A DNA stretch of 64,000 nt from Elmis aenea (taxonomy: Eukaryota > Arthropoda > Insecta > Coleoptera > Elmidae): NCBI GenBank assembly GCA_947652605.1, contig OX393577.1:30507466-30571465 (forward strand), written 5' to 3'. The first letter of the stretch is position 1. Every line of letters starts with the position of its first letter. The notes beneath the pieces are model-generated. The model worked only from the letters and a program-made list of their open reading frames with translations, had not been told where the DNA came from and ran no database searches. Below, piece after piece: positions 25,201 to 37,600 of the stretch. Position numbers and translations under genes: made by a program.

Positions 25201-28200
25201 CAACTGAAAGTAAAATCCCAATCAAAAAGAATAAGAAAACGGTTAAACTGTTCTGGAAAGAGGTACGAGATGATCCAATTACCACCGTAAAATTGAAAAC
25301 AGGTTTAATTTGGGACGAATTAGCGCCTGTTCACGTTGATACTCAAAAACTGGAGCATTTATTCGAGTCAAGAGCGAAGGATTTAATAACTAAGGTAAGC
25401 AATGTCCATTTTTTTAAAGTACGGTTTTCAGATATGCCTACGTTTAACACAAATGTATTATAATCGCGTATTTTTTCTCAACATGTCTCAAAACGTTTAT
25501 TTGTTAGTATGTTATGTGTATTTTTTACGCTGCTTTTCTAAATTAATAAGCATACAAATAGCAATAGATTAGCAATGAATTGTAACATTTTAGAAATCTT
25601 ATAAAAGTAACAGGTTTTCCGGTGAACCGTCCCTAATTTTATAGTAAAATTGTTTACATAGAGGCGTAGTTGGAGGTGAAGGGTTAGGGCCAGTGCGTGA
25701 CAATTGGACGACAGTCAACAAGGCGATTCACAGTGGGCGAACCTCATTTGGGCGACAGAAACTTAAAAATTTTGGCACACTTGGCAGGCATACGATTTGG
25801 CGAATTTTTTTATGTAAACATTGATAAAATAAATATAAATATGGTTTAGACGTATGCACTATGTTATGAGTTATTTCCACATAATTGTAAAAAAAAAACT
25901 AAAACTAATCCAGACCTAACAGCTTCATCTGACCTTACCTTCTTGACTTTGTCTTCGATATTCTAATTTTTGATATTTTTTTTTCTAAATATTTTTTCGA
26001 AGAACGTTTCAGTAGAAAATTTTATGTAGACTATTATTTTAATTGTTTATCAAAAAAATTATTATAATTTACCGTGAAGTAGATCGATAGAAAAGAATGG
26101 CGATTGTAACAAAGAAAACGATTTAAAAAATATTTGCATTGCATATTTGATCTACATATTATTTGTCGCCCAGAAGTCCGACGCCCACGGCGATCACCCA
26201 GTTGTCCGTCGCCCAGATGACCATCGCCCATTCGCCGTCGCCTTAACCGTCCGATTGGGGCGAATATTTCAGGCGTTAAATTTTGTTTGGTGTTACCGTT
26301 CGAACCGAGCTCATATACGCTCGCGTCGGTGCTAGCAGTGTAAAACCAGTTAGTGTTATCAGTGTAAAAACAGACTGTAAATAAACAAACACGATAAATA
26401 AAGAAATTTGTTAGTGTTAGTGTTAAACAAAAATGTTCCCTTCGGGGGATTTTATACACGGTGATTCTTCAACCAATACAAAACCTCAATCACAAATTGC
26501 AAATTATGCTTTTCCACCACGGTCAAAATCATCAGATAATGAATGGCAAGAAGTAAATAGTAAAAAAAGATTGAGAAGTCCTGGCGAAGCAACTAAAATC
26601 AATAAACAAACTAAACTAAGTGACTACTGGCTAAATACCCCAGTAGAAACCAATAACAAATTTAATAGCCTGTCGGAAGAAGATGGGAATGAAAACACCC
26701 AAACTAAAATTAATAAAAATAGCGACCCTAGACCGCCACCCATCTTTGTTTCTGGGGTAGAAAATATTAACCCTTTAACTACATTGTTAAACGAAATAGC
26801 AAAAGATAATTACACCATTAAATCACTTGGTAATGATCAAGTAAAAATTCAACCCAAACTAAGTGAGAAATACAACGCTATCATAGGAGCTTTGACACAA
26901 AAAAAGACTGAATTTTATACATATAAACCAAAACAAGAAAGAGCCTTCCGCGTAGTCGTTAAAAACCTACACCCTTCCACCAATGTAGAGGAGTTAAAAA
27001 AAGAAATCCTAAAATTAGGACATGAAGCAACTAATATTTGGAACATCAGGCAAAGAACTACTAAAAAATCTCTCCCCATGTTTTATATCGACCTTAAAGC
27101 CAAGGACAACAATAAAGAAATATATAAGATTCGTTTGCTTATGAATACAGTTGTTCAATTTGAAGCACCTCACGTTAAGCGGAATATCCCCCAATGCACA
27201 AAATGCCAACAATATGGACATACTAAAAATTACTGCAACAAATCACCGCGTTGTGTTAAATGTGCTGAAAATCACCTCACCACTAGCTGCCCTAAAAAAG
27301 TAAGGAACGACGACGTTAAGTGTGCCAATTGCGAGGGTAACCATCCAGCAAACTATAGAGGTTGTGTAGTACATAAGCAACTACAACAACGATTGTATCC
27401 TGTAATGCGTGAGAGAAATCTTCCAACTCAACCCACACAAACATTACCTACAAAATTTGTGCAAGTCGGACAGTCCTATGCCAGTCAAGTCAAGAATAGC
27501 TCACAACCAATACAGTCCCCCAACATAATTGCACAACCAAGTCAACCCAGTATCCCACAGAAATCAGACGACATATTAGAACTTAAAAACATGATGAAAA
27601 ATCTCATGGAACAAATGGGTACAATGATAAACATGCTGGCAACCCTTGTCAATAAAATGGTATAATGGCCCAACTTCTTAAACTTGCGGTTTGGAATGCC
27701 AATGGCATATGTCAACACACGCAAGAAATCAAATCATTCCTACAAATACACGATATCGACATACTTTTAGTGTCAGAAACACATTTCACAAGTAAAAGCT
27801 ACTTTAAAATATCAAAGTATAGTACCTACCATACAAAACATCCTGACGGTAAAGCTCATGGCGGTACAGCAATCATTATTAGAAATACTATCAAGCACTA
27901 TGAAAAAGAAAAATATGAACATGATTACTTACAAGCTACTAGCATCGCACTGGAGGACAAATTAGGACACATGACGATTTCAGCAGTGTATTGCCCGCCC
28001 AAACACTCAAACAAAAGAGAAAATTATGATCACTTCTTCAAGACTCTTGGAAATAAATTCATCGCTGGTGGCGATTATAACGCCAAGCACCCACAGTGGG
28101 GGTCAAGACTTACAACATCCAAAGGAAGAGAGCTCTTTGCCGTAATGAGAGCAAATAATCTTGATCAGCTATCAACCGGAGAGCCTACGTATTGGCCAGC

Positions 28201-28644
28201 TGATAGAAAAAAGATGCCAGATGTACTCGATTTTTGCGTCTCGAAGGGTATTAACAAAAAACAAATTAAACTAGAATCGTGTCTAGACTTATCATCCGAT
28301 CATTCACCAATTCTCATTACCATGTATTCGAACATCCTAAAAAAGCAAAAACAGCCTACACTATACAGCAGGAAGACAAATTGGGATATGTTTAGGGAAA
28401 GTCTCGACGAGTTGATCTCATTAAGTCTACCCCTGCAGACAGAGAGAGAACTAGATAATGCAGTTGAACATCTCACAAAGGCAATCCAAAATGCAGCTTG
28501 GAAGGCGACTCCGGATCAAAGGACAACACAAATAAAGGAAGATTGTCCAGTAATAGTTAAACAAATGATAGCCGAAAAGCGAAAACTCCGCAAACGGTGG
28601 CAGAGAACCAGAACAATGGAAGACAAAAATAAATTTAACAAGTC

Positions 28645-28680
<36 letters not shown>

Positions 28681-31600
28681 AAAAAAGTTGCTACTTGACC
28701 TTAAAAATCAATCAATACAGGAATACCTTGGAAACCTCACAGCTACAGAAGCTAATGACTACTCATTGTGGAAGGCCACTAAAAAAATTAAGCGCCCGCA
28801 ACTAACAATCCCACCTATTAAAAATACAAATGGAAAATGGGCCAAAAACAGCACAGAAAAAGCGACAGTATTTGCACAATACCTTGCAGATGTCTTTAAG
28901 CCATTGCCATCAACCTTAACAGAAGAAGAAGAAAATGACATATTAAATTTTCTGGAGACACCCTTTCAGATGGACATGCCCATTAAAAAATTTAAAAAGA
29001 GTGAAATAAAAAAAACAATATCCAAAGACATTAACATTAAAAAAGCTCCAGGATTTGACTTAATAACCGGAAAAGTGCTCAAAGAAGCCACAGATAAATG
29101 CCTAAAATGTATTACACAAATCTTTAATGCAGTTCTCAGGATAGGATACTTCCCAAATCAATGGAAAGTGGCCCAGATTATTCTCTTGCCTAAACCAGGG
29201 AAACCGTTACACGAAGTGACATCTTACAGACCTATCAGTCTACTACCAATTTTATCCAAGGTCTTCGAAAAACTTTTTCTAACACGTCTCAACCCATTGC
29301 TAAGAGAACTCATCCCAAATCACCAATTCGGTTTCAGGAATCAGCACGCTACGGTTGAACAAGTACACAGAGTGGTCAAAAAGATAAACAATGATCTGGA
29401 AGGCAAAAGATATTGCTCTGCTGCCTTCCTAGACATTAGTCAGGCTTTTGACAGGGTATGGCATGACGGATTGCGCTACAAACTAAAAAAGAACATTCCA
29501 TGCCATTTTTACCAAATCTTAAATTCCTACCTCAAAAATAGGCACTTCTTAGTTAAACACCAAGACGAATATACTGATTTGTACCCTATCAACTCCGGCG
29601 TACCACAAGGTAGTGTGTTGGGACCAACGCTATACTTAATATATACTGCTGATCTGCCAACCACTCGTCTAACTACAGTGGCCACGTTTGCGGATGACAC
29701 AGCTATCTTGGCATCCCATGTGGATCCTATCACTGCCTCTAAAAATCTACAACATCACTTAAACAAAATACAGTCCTGGTTGAAAAAATGGCGAGTTAAG
29801 GCAAACGAAACTAAATCAACACATGTCACATTTACTCTTAGGAGAGAGACCTGCCCGACAGTAACACTAAATGATCGTCAACTTCCTCAGGCATGCGAAG
29901 CCAAATACCTGGGTATGCACATTGACAGGAGACTGACATGGTGCAAACACATATGGGCCAAGAGGAAGCAGCTTGGCATCAAACTTTACCAACTCAACTG
30001 GATGATAGGACGAAAATCACAATTGTCTATAGAAAGCAAGCTCCTGATATACAAAGCCATATTGAAACCTATTTGGACCTATGGCATCCAGCTATGGGGA
30101 AGTGCTAGTACGTCAAATATTGAAATCATCCAAAGATTCCAAAATAAAGCTTTACGAATCATTGCTGATGCCCCCAGGTATGTACCAAATTTCGTAATAC
30201 AACGCGACCTTCAATTAAACTCAGTGCATGAAGAAATCAAAAACCTTTACCTTAAATATCAAAACAGAATTGAAGTGCATCCAAATAAACTAGCAAGAAA
30301 TTTAATAGTGAGTGCCGGTGAAGTGCGGCGACTCAAAAGATATAGACCGGCAGATCTCCCTACAAGGTTTACTTGAAACGAACTCACTGTACAGTTTTAT
30401 GTTCTATTTTTAAAAATTTTAGCTTAGCGTAAAGAGAATACTCAATGGAGAATTCTCTACATGACATTTTTCTTTTCTTTTCACCTACCTTTCACCTGTT
30501 AAAAACATTTACTTATTGTTCAGTTAAGAACAGATTGTAAAGTACTTGAAATTAAAAAAAAAAAAAAAAAAAAAAAAATTTTGTTTGGTGTTACCTAAAA
30601 AATATGCGCTTTGTAAAAAGAGGAGCGCCACGGGGGCGCCGATTTGGTTCCTCACCTATGGCGCCAAAAATACTGATCATAGTCCAATGCGTACCAGTTT
30701 TACAGCAAAACATATACCTACATAATCTATGAAGGCGTGTATGAGCGTATTTTTAATTCTGATTATCTAGTCTGAATTGAAATGCCCTAGGATACATAGA
30801 TATTTGAGTATTGTCATAATTATAGGAGATAACCTTCAGATATTATTGTTTGATAACTATATAAAATATTTGCATAAATCTGTAGGAAAAGTAGAAGGTA
30901 TATAACTTCCATTGTGCTAACCCACTTTTAGCAGCATTGTACAAAATGTGGGAAAGTATTATAATTTTTAATTAACATGTGTTGTAATGTGTTATTAGTA
31001 TAAAACGGTTATCACATATTCAGATGAGCTTTATAACTTAAAATGATTTAAATAATAACTATCTTTAGTTCAGCTGTTTTTTAACAATTCAGATGGAATT
31101 CGTTAAAATTATAAGACATGCATTTTTTAAAACAGCATAAAAACATGGAATAATCTTAAAAGGTTTTTAGATAACCAATACTCATATTTTTATAAATATA
31201 TTGTATTTTATGTAATCCTAGTCAGTTGGGTAATATTGGGTATACTCCAAAATATGCAATATATTCATTAAGCGTAAATGGCTTTGAGTTTCATAAATTA
31301 TTGCAAATGATATTTCATACTCTATTACTGGCCAATGAAAAAATCAGGTTAAAGGTTGCTAAAACCTTTTTTTTTATAAATAAGGAAAATCAACATATTA
31401 CGTTTATTTCCATGAAACAAAAAGCTTTACCTAACCTTTCATCTGACACTCAATCATTTGATCAGGTTAAAGGTTGGGTAAAGCTTTTTTTTAAACAAAT
31501 TATCAAATTGAAGCAGATGGGTTAGTTAGTTTTCATTTAAAAAGATAAATACTGACCATTTATTTAAAATACTGATTAAAATGTTTAAAAATACTGACCA

Positions 31601-34600
31601 GATAATTAGCAGCCAATAAAATATACATTAATGAGTCAACTACTCTTAAATATTAATAAATAGCCTACAAATATTGGTAAAATTTTTGATAGGGTTGTTG
31701 ACATGAGTCCAGTTGAATTTGATTATAGGTATTTAAGTCCTGCATAAAATTTTTATAAATATCTGTTTAATTTTGTGTGGAGGTGATTGTTGTAATAATA
31801 ATAGTTTTTGTACATATTTCTTCGTCTCTTTTACAAGGTGGGAGTATCTTTGTATTTTGATATTTAATCTATATTGCTATTAATTCAAATAATTGATTTT
31901 TTCATTTTTCTTTGGTGATCCGCACGTGGCATGTGCTTCGTTCAGGAGGTGAGTCAGATAGTTTCTCGGTGGTGGCAACCCCTGCATACATTTTTGCACG
32001 ACCTTTTTTTTTTCGTAGATACGAATGCCACAATTTCCTGTTGTTTATTACTGTAGATAAATATTTGAATGCCCACAAAACTCGAACTATTATAAAAATG
32101 GTGTTTGTAAATTATTTAGTAATGTAACAAATATATTAAGATATGTATTGTCGAGAATGACTGGCAGTGCATTATGGTATATCTCACAATTTTTTGGAAA
32201 TTACATTGACATAGTAGTTTGCATTACTCAAATTTTGTGTTGTGTTTTAAGGCAAGATAAAAATGTTAAAATCCTCTCTTATTATTTATGCCTTGTGTTG
32301 TGATTTTTTTATTTTAAAAAACCTATTTAAGAACATAGTTGAATGTAATTTATTTTACAATAGACACTTTTTTTTATAATAATGAAGTGAGCTATCCACT
32401 TGTATATACATTACAATTAAAATATATATGTTATATTGCTATGAAATAACTATCAAAAAGCTTTTAGGACAAGTTATTAGGAATGCTGCTTCTTCAACTT
32501 TTTTAAATACCTATTTTTATTTTGGTATAAGAATTATTTTTTTACAAAATATATTGTTAAAGCTGATGATGCACGTATTTGATAATTTATATTTAAATTA
32601 GTTTTTGTTTAAATAGCATAATGGTGATTATGAAACACCAGCTTTAATAATATCAACAAACATTTTACAGTTACACTTGCTGTAAATAATTGTATCCCCT
32701 CTTATTCTTATTTTTATGTATATTTTCCAATGCATGGTTGTAGAGCAGCATGGTAAATAGTTTCCATATTTACCTTATTTTTCTTCTTAACAGTCCTTGA
32801 TTTCTTGAAATCGAAAATAACAATTATTGTTAAAAATTTGTCGTGTTTGTTTTTTAGAAACAGCAAGAGCTAAATAAGAATAAGGAAATAATTGTGTTAG
32901 ACCCAAAAAGATCCAATGCTATTAATATAGGAATGACGAAATTACCTCCACCTCGTTCTATAAAAACTGCCATTTTAAAAATGGATGCCACAATAATGAA
33001 TAGAGAAGGAATTGAGAAATTATTAACCATGTTGCCTACTGAAGAAGAGAGAACTAAAATTCAAGATGCGCAAGCAGCAAGCCCAGATTTACCATTAGGA
33101 AGTGCAGAACAATTTTTGTTGACGTTAGCTTCCATTTCTGAGTTACCTGCTAGACTCAAGTTGTGGGCCTTCAAATTAGATTTTGAGAATACTGAAAGAG
33201 AAATTGCAGAGCCGTTAATGGATCTTAAGCAAGGATTTGAAGTTTTAAAAGTTAATAAAACCTTTAGAGGCATATTAAGTACACTTCTTTCCATTGGAAT
33301 TTTCTTAAATGGAGCCGAAGTCAAAGGTTTCCAAATAGAATATCTCGCAAAAGTTCCTGAAGTAAAAGATACTGTACATAAGCACTCTTTATTACATCAC
33401 CTGTGTCATATAGTAATGGAAAAGTTTCCAGATGCTACAGATTTATATTCCGAGGTAAGTTTGATATTTATGTTTAACACGTTAACTGCCATACGATGCG
33501 CCGGCCGTCGTATTCATTTCTGACTGATTGAGCCGTAAGACGCCGGGCCGTCTTAAACATGTATTGAAGTTCTAGCTACTTAAAATTATTTTGGCTTCAT
33601 ATTATACTCTTTTAAATAGTAGTATTGGCCTCCAAAATATATTCACATAGTATTGACAGCTGGCCGTCGTAACGGACTCTTTCGAATCAAAAAATTCGTT
33701 ATATGTGTATAAATCAATAATAAAAAAGAAAAACTGTTAAAATAGTGTATAAAATAAATTTATTTATCTGTTTTAATTTACAATACATTCTAAAGAAACA
33801 TAGTAAAACAGAATTAAATATAAACTCGAAATGAAAGTTAATATACTTAAAAAAATAAATAAAAGAGCCGATAACGGTGGAAGTTATGGGTGATTTATTA
33901 ATGACTTTTTACAAAACAATTTCCACACATTACGGGTTTTTCTGGAAATTGTGTAAATAATAAGTGGATACTCAAGCAGTAACACTCGCTTTATCTGCTT
34001 CCCACTTCAAAAAAGTCTGCCGATTTTTAGTATATTTAAATTTAAATAAAAGCTTACATAATAAAGAGATGACTATTGGCCTACAGAGCTGCAATTTATC
34101 AATGTACATGTGGCAATTAAAGTGTTAATAGCTCTGCAGGCCTAGTTAGTTGACTTAGGACTTGGTTACACACTCTTCTTCGTTTTTTTATATCATTGAT
34201 CATTTGTCTCCCGTTCCTGATTGTATCTTGTCCAAATCTCCTTCACCCGCTTTCATCCATTTTGTTTTGGGTTCTCCCTTTCTATTTTTCACCGCTTCTC
34301 CCTTCAAGATTTTTTTGTAATCTTTCTTCCGATAGTCTCGCTACAAGGCCGAGCCATCTAATTTCTTGTAATCTTATTACTTCTATTGTTGACGCTTCCT
34401 GGTAAAGTTTCATGAACTAGATATTTGTTCTCTGTTGCCACTGATGTTTAGTTCTATAATTTCCAACAATAAGTAACAGTCCGCCTTGCCATTGTTCTGT
34501 AAACTTCTATTGCCACAAACAAAAATTAGATCAAAAATAGGCATCAGGGCTCATATTCATATTGGTTTTTTTGTCATCCTTTCTTGTGTTTCTTAATTTT

Positions 34601-37600
34601 TCCTGTTCCGTGAGTGCTAGATCATTGAAATGATCTAATATTTCAAACACATGAGTTAGTCTCCTTTTGTTGCCTTCTTTTATTCTTGAGGTTTACCATT
34701 GTTATTGTTAATATTGGTATAATAAATATAAAATTTCACCATTTAAACATTAAAATATTTTTAGATCGGTGCCATAACCAGAGCATCCAAAATAGATTTT
34801 GATGAATTATCGTTAAACATACAAAGATTAGAAGCAGATTGCAAAGCATCTTGGGATCATCTGAAATTAATTGCCAAGCATGACGGTTCTACAATGATGA
34901 AAGTCAAAATGTCGGATTTTTTAGCAGATTGTGCCGAACGAATTATTTTATTAGATATGATCCACAGAAGAATTATGAACAGGTATGATGAAGTTGTAAT
35001 ACTTGTTTCGCAAGTCCACATTTTTTACTTTTAAAATTTTTATTTGGCAATGTTGTCGTTCTTTTCAGGTTTCATAAGTTTCTTCTCTGGTTGGGAATTC
35101 CTCTTCATCAAATTGCAGATACAAAACCTAATGAATTTTGTAGAGTTGTATCAGAATTTTCTCTAGAATATAGGACTACTAGGGAGAGGGTTTTACAACA
35201 ATTGGAAAAGAAAGCAAATCATAGAGAAAGAAACAAAACTAGAGGAAAAATGATCACAGAGGTAAATATGCATAATTTTTTAAGCTTTATTAAAAATATA
35301 TTTTTTAAGAAAATGCATATTGGCAAAAACAATAGTTATTCATAATCTGTAAGCAATAAAAAATAATATATTTTACAGATTGGCAAATTTCGTACGAAAG
35401 AGGATAGGGCTGATGCTGAACTTAGGCAGCTGTTGGGTAGTGATATGTCAGATGTTGAGAGTAAACAAGGTACCTTACCTTGGAGAAGGCGTAGTAAAGA
35501 TACTAATAGGGCATTTTTGGGACAAGTTAATGGTAATTTAACAGATGGAGATGATGAAATCTTGGAGAGTTTGGTAAAGACTGCTACTAAAGGACCCTCT
35601 AGAACAGCACCAAGAGAAAGAAAACGTACTAGACATGCCGATAGAAAATCCTGTAAGTTATAAATTTATTATTAAATTTAATATGACTCTTTACAAAGCT
35701 TTTAAATGACATATGCATTGTTTAAACTTAAAGGTCAAACAAAATACTGTTAATTATAATTTTTGTACCAGATGTGTATCAATAAGCTTTCTTGGACAAA
35801 AAAATCCCAAACTAACGATAAAAGTAAAACTTTTTTTAAAATTAGACTGTTCAAAGAATATTTTTACTTTTAAATATCAGCCAATATAAATTTTATACTG
35901 CAACCTCTTAAAATTATTAAACAACTTTGTATTAGCTTCTCTATTTAGTAGTTTAAGAAAAATTATATCCATCATGTCCTTAACACTAAAAAAAAACTTT
36001 TGTATTAATTTTTCACGTTGTTTTTATTTTTATCTACAGCTCAGAAGCAACACTTTATTTTTAAGGTGAAATTTGCACATCACTGCTCTACCTAAATGTT
36101 ATTTTACATTAGTGCTTTTTTTTTATTGCCGAGTTTAAATTTTAAATTTGTAAAAATTAACCTTTCACAGACATATCGTTGTGTCGATTTTTGTTTTGCT
36201 TTATTCATGAGTTAATACACACCTTGTATGATATAAACAATTTTCACAAATATAAAGAAAATTCAATGTATCTTTAATGTATTTCAAACATATTAGTTTT
36301 CTTAAAATTTCAAAAGTAGCTATAATGTTTATTTTTGTACGTATTTTTCCATCTTTAAATAATAAAATTGTTTAGTAAAGCGTTCACGTACAAGAGAGAA
36401 TAACCCATTTGGTAGCAGAGATTCACCGTAGATAAGATGGTATGTTTGTATAGTGTGGACTTGCAGTTTGCAGTATTGTATTGCTACATTGTGATTTACT
36501 GTTTTTATGATGACTGACAGATATTCTTTATAGTAGTGAAAATCATTACTTGAAATCATAGGAGTTATCCAAACTTAATGTATAACATTGTAAACTCATT
36601 GTCAGTGATTATCAACACTCAAGATATTTATGAGGATTTTCATAAAATTTTAAATACATTAATTATTAAAATATTTTGAAATATGCTGAAACTTAATTGT
36701 TTTTTTGAAGGTAAATTTAAAAACGAATCAGTTCTATTTAAAATCAATAGAAATATTAGTGAATAATTCCCATTAATAAAAACGTGATTCTAAATATTTT
36801 GTAATTAAGATGTTGAAGAGCTGAGAAGTTCTTACTGGGACACCTTGTGTATTAATCAAAACCGAACAGATTTTGATTTCAAGTAATAATGATTCTCAAA
36901 AGTTTAAATAACAGCAGTTAAACTGACTACAGACCGTCTGCAACAGAAACTTAAGTGTGAAGTCATAATTCTTGGACTGCTATTACAAGTCTTTTTTCTA
37001 ACAGAAGGGCAACATTCACATTGACCCAACAAACAGTGCATGTAATGAGGGAATATTAGTTAAAATAAATTAGAATATCACCTAATTAGAATTGTATTAA
37101 CAATACTTAAGTGCTTTAATGCATGCATACCTTTTTTCTTTTAAGGATAAATTTATTCAACTAGATATTGTTTATGGGATACAATATAAGCAATTAGGTA
37201 GTAGCATTTAAAAAAATATATTTTTTCATACAGTTTCTAGATGATAGCAATATTTTTTATTTTTGACATTTTTAGTAACTAAACACTTAAAAATATTGCT
37301 TTTAATAAGAAATTACAAAGTTGACTTTCACCTAAGAGCTTTAACCCTTAAGTAGTGAGGTGCGGTCATGGTGACCGCACGGTAATTTCAATCTAATACT
37401 ACAGCTAATTCGTCATGTGTACATCCCCCCCCGTCTAGGTACCTTCAAACTACTTCACAATTAGTCCGTGACTAGCATACAAAAATCGAGGGTTGTGTCG
37501 TTGTCTCGAAAAAAAATTATAAAGTTTATTTGCGGTCACAGTGACCGCACCTCACCGTTAGTGTAACTTTTTGCATGCAGGCGCTAAAAGGCAAAAAACA

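Larger units (their letters stand above)
26298..30578 (+). mobile_element. Full-length Jockey-clade non-LTR retrotransposon
   Basis: This is a 4281-bp element in the same orientation as the host gene, with a 135-bp 5' UTR, two intact ORFs (26433-27665 and 27665-30376) overlapping by one base in TAATG, a 200-bp 3' UTR and a terminal A run (30554-30578). Gag with three zinc knuckles plus an endonuclease-reverse transcriptase without RNase H fits the Jockey clade. The open frames and the perfect target duplication point to a recent insertion. Confidence 0.93.
26281..30595 (+). repeat. 17-bp target-site duplication bracketing the Jockey insertion
   Basis: TTTTGTTTGGTGTTACC occurs at 26281-26297 immediately before the element and again at 30579-30595 immediately after its poly-A tail. 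Three further A residues on the left side cannot be distinguished from the tail. This is the signature of target-primed reverse transcription and defines both element ends exactly. Confidence 0.95.
25395..32857 (+). other. FHOD intron 5 (about 7.5 kb) split by a Jockey element
   Basis: Most of this intron is the retrotransposon 26298-30578. The flanks hold GGGCGA-rich repeats on the left (25661-25810 and 26166-26252) and GGCGCC-rich sequence on the right (about 30628-30670). The remainder (30680-32857) is AT-rich with one hairpin at 31421-31488. Confidence 0.6.

Noticed and set aside
24767..25285. 172-codon minus-strand frame with Gly-rich runs
   Set aside because: It is the antisense of the formin FH1 proline codons.
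26034..26459. 141-codon minus-strand frame with GDGHLGD repeats
   Set aside because: It is produced by the GTCGCCCAG minisatellite and the Jockey 5' UTR.
25655..30680. Possible single element with GGCG-rich ends interrupted by the Jockey insertion
   Set aside because: The left and right ends align only weakly and no target duplication was seen.
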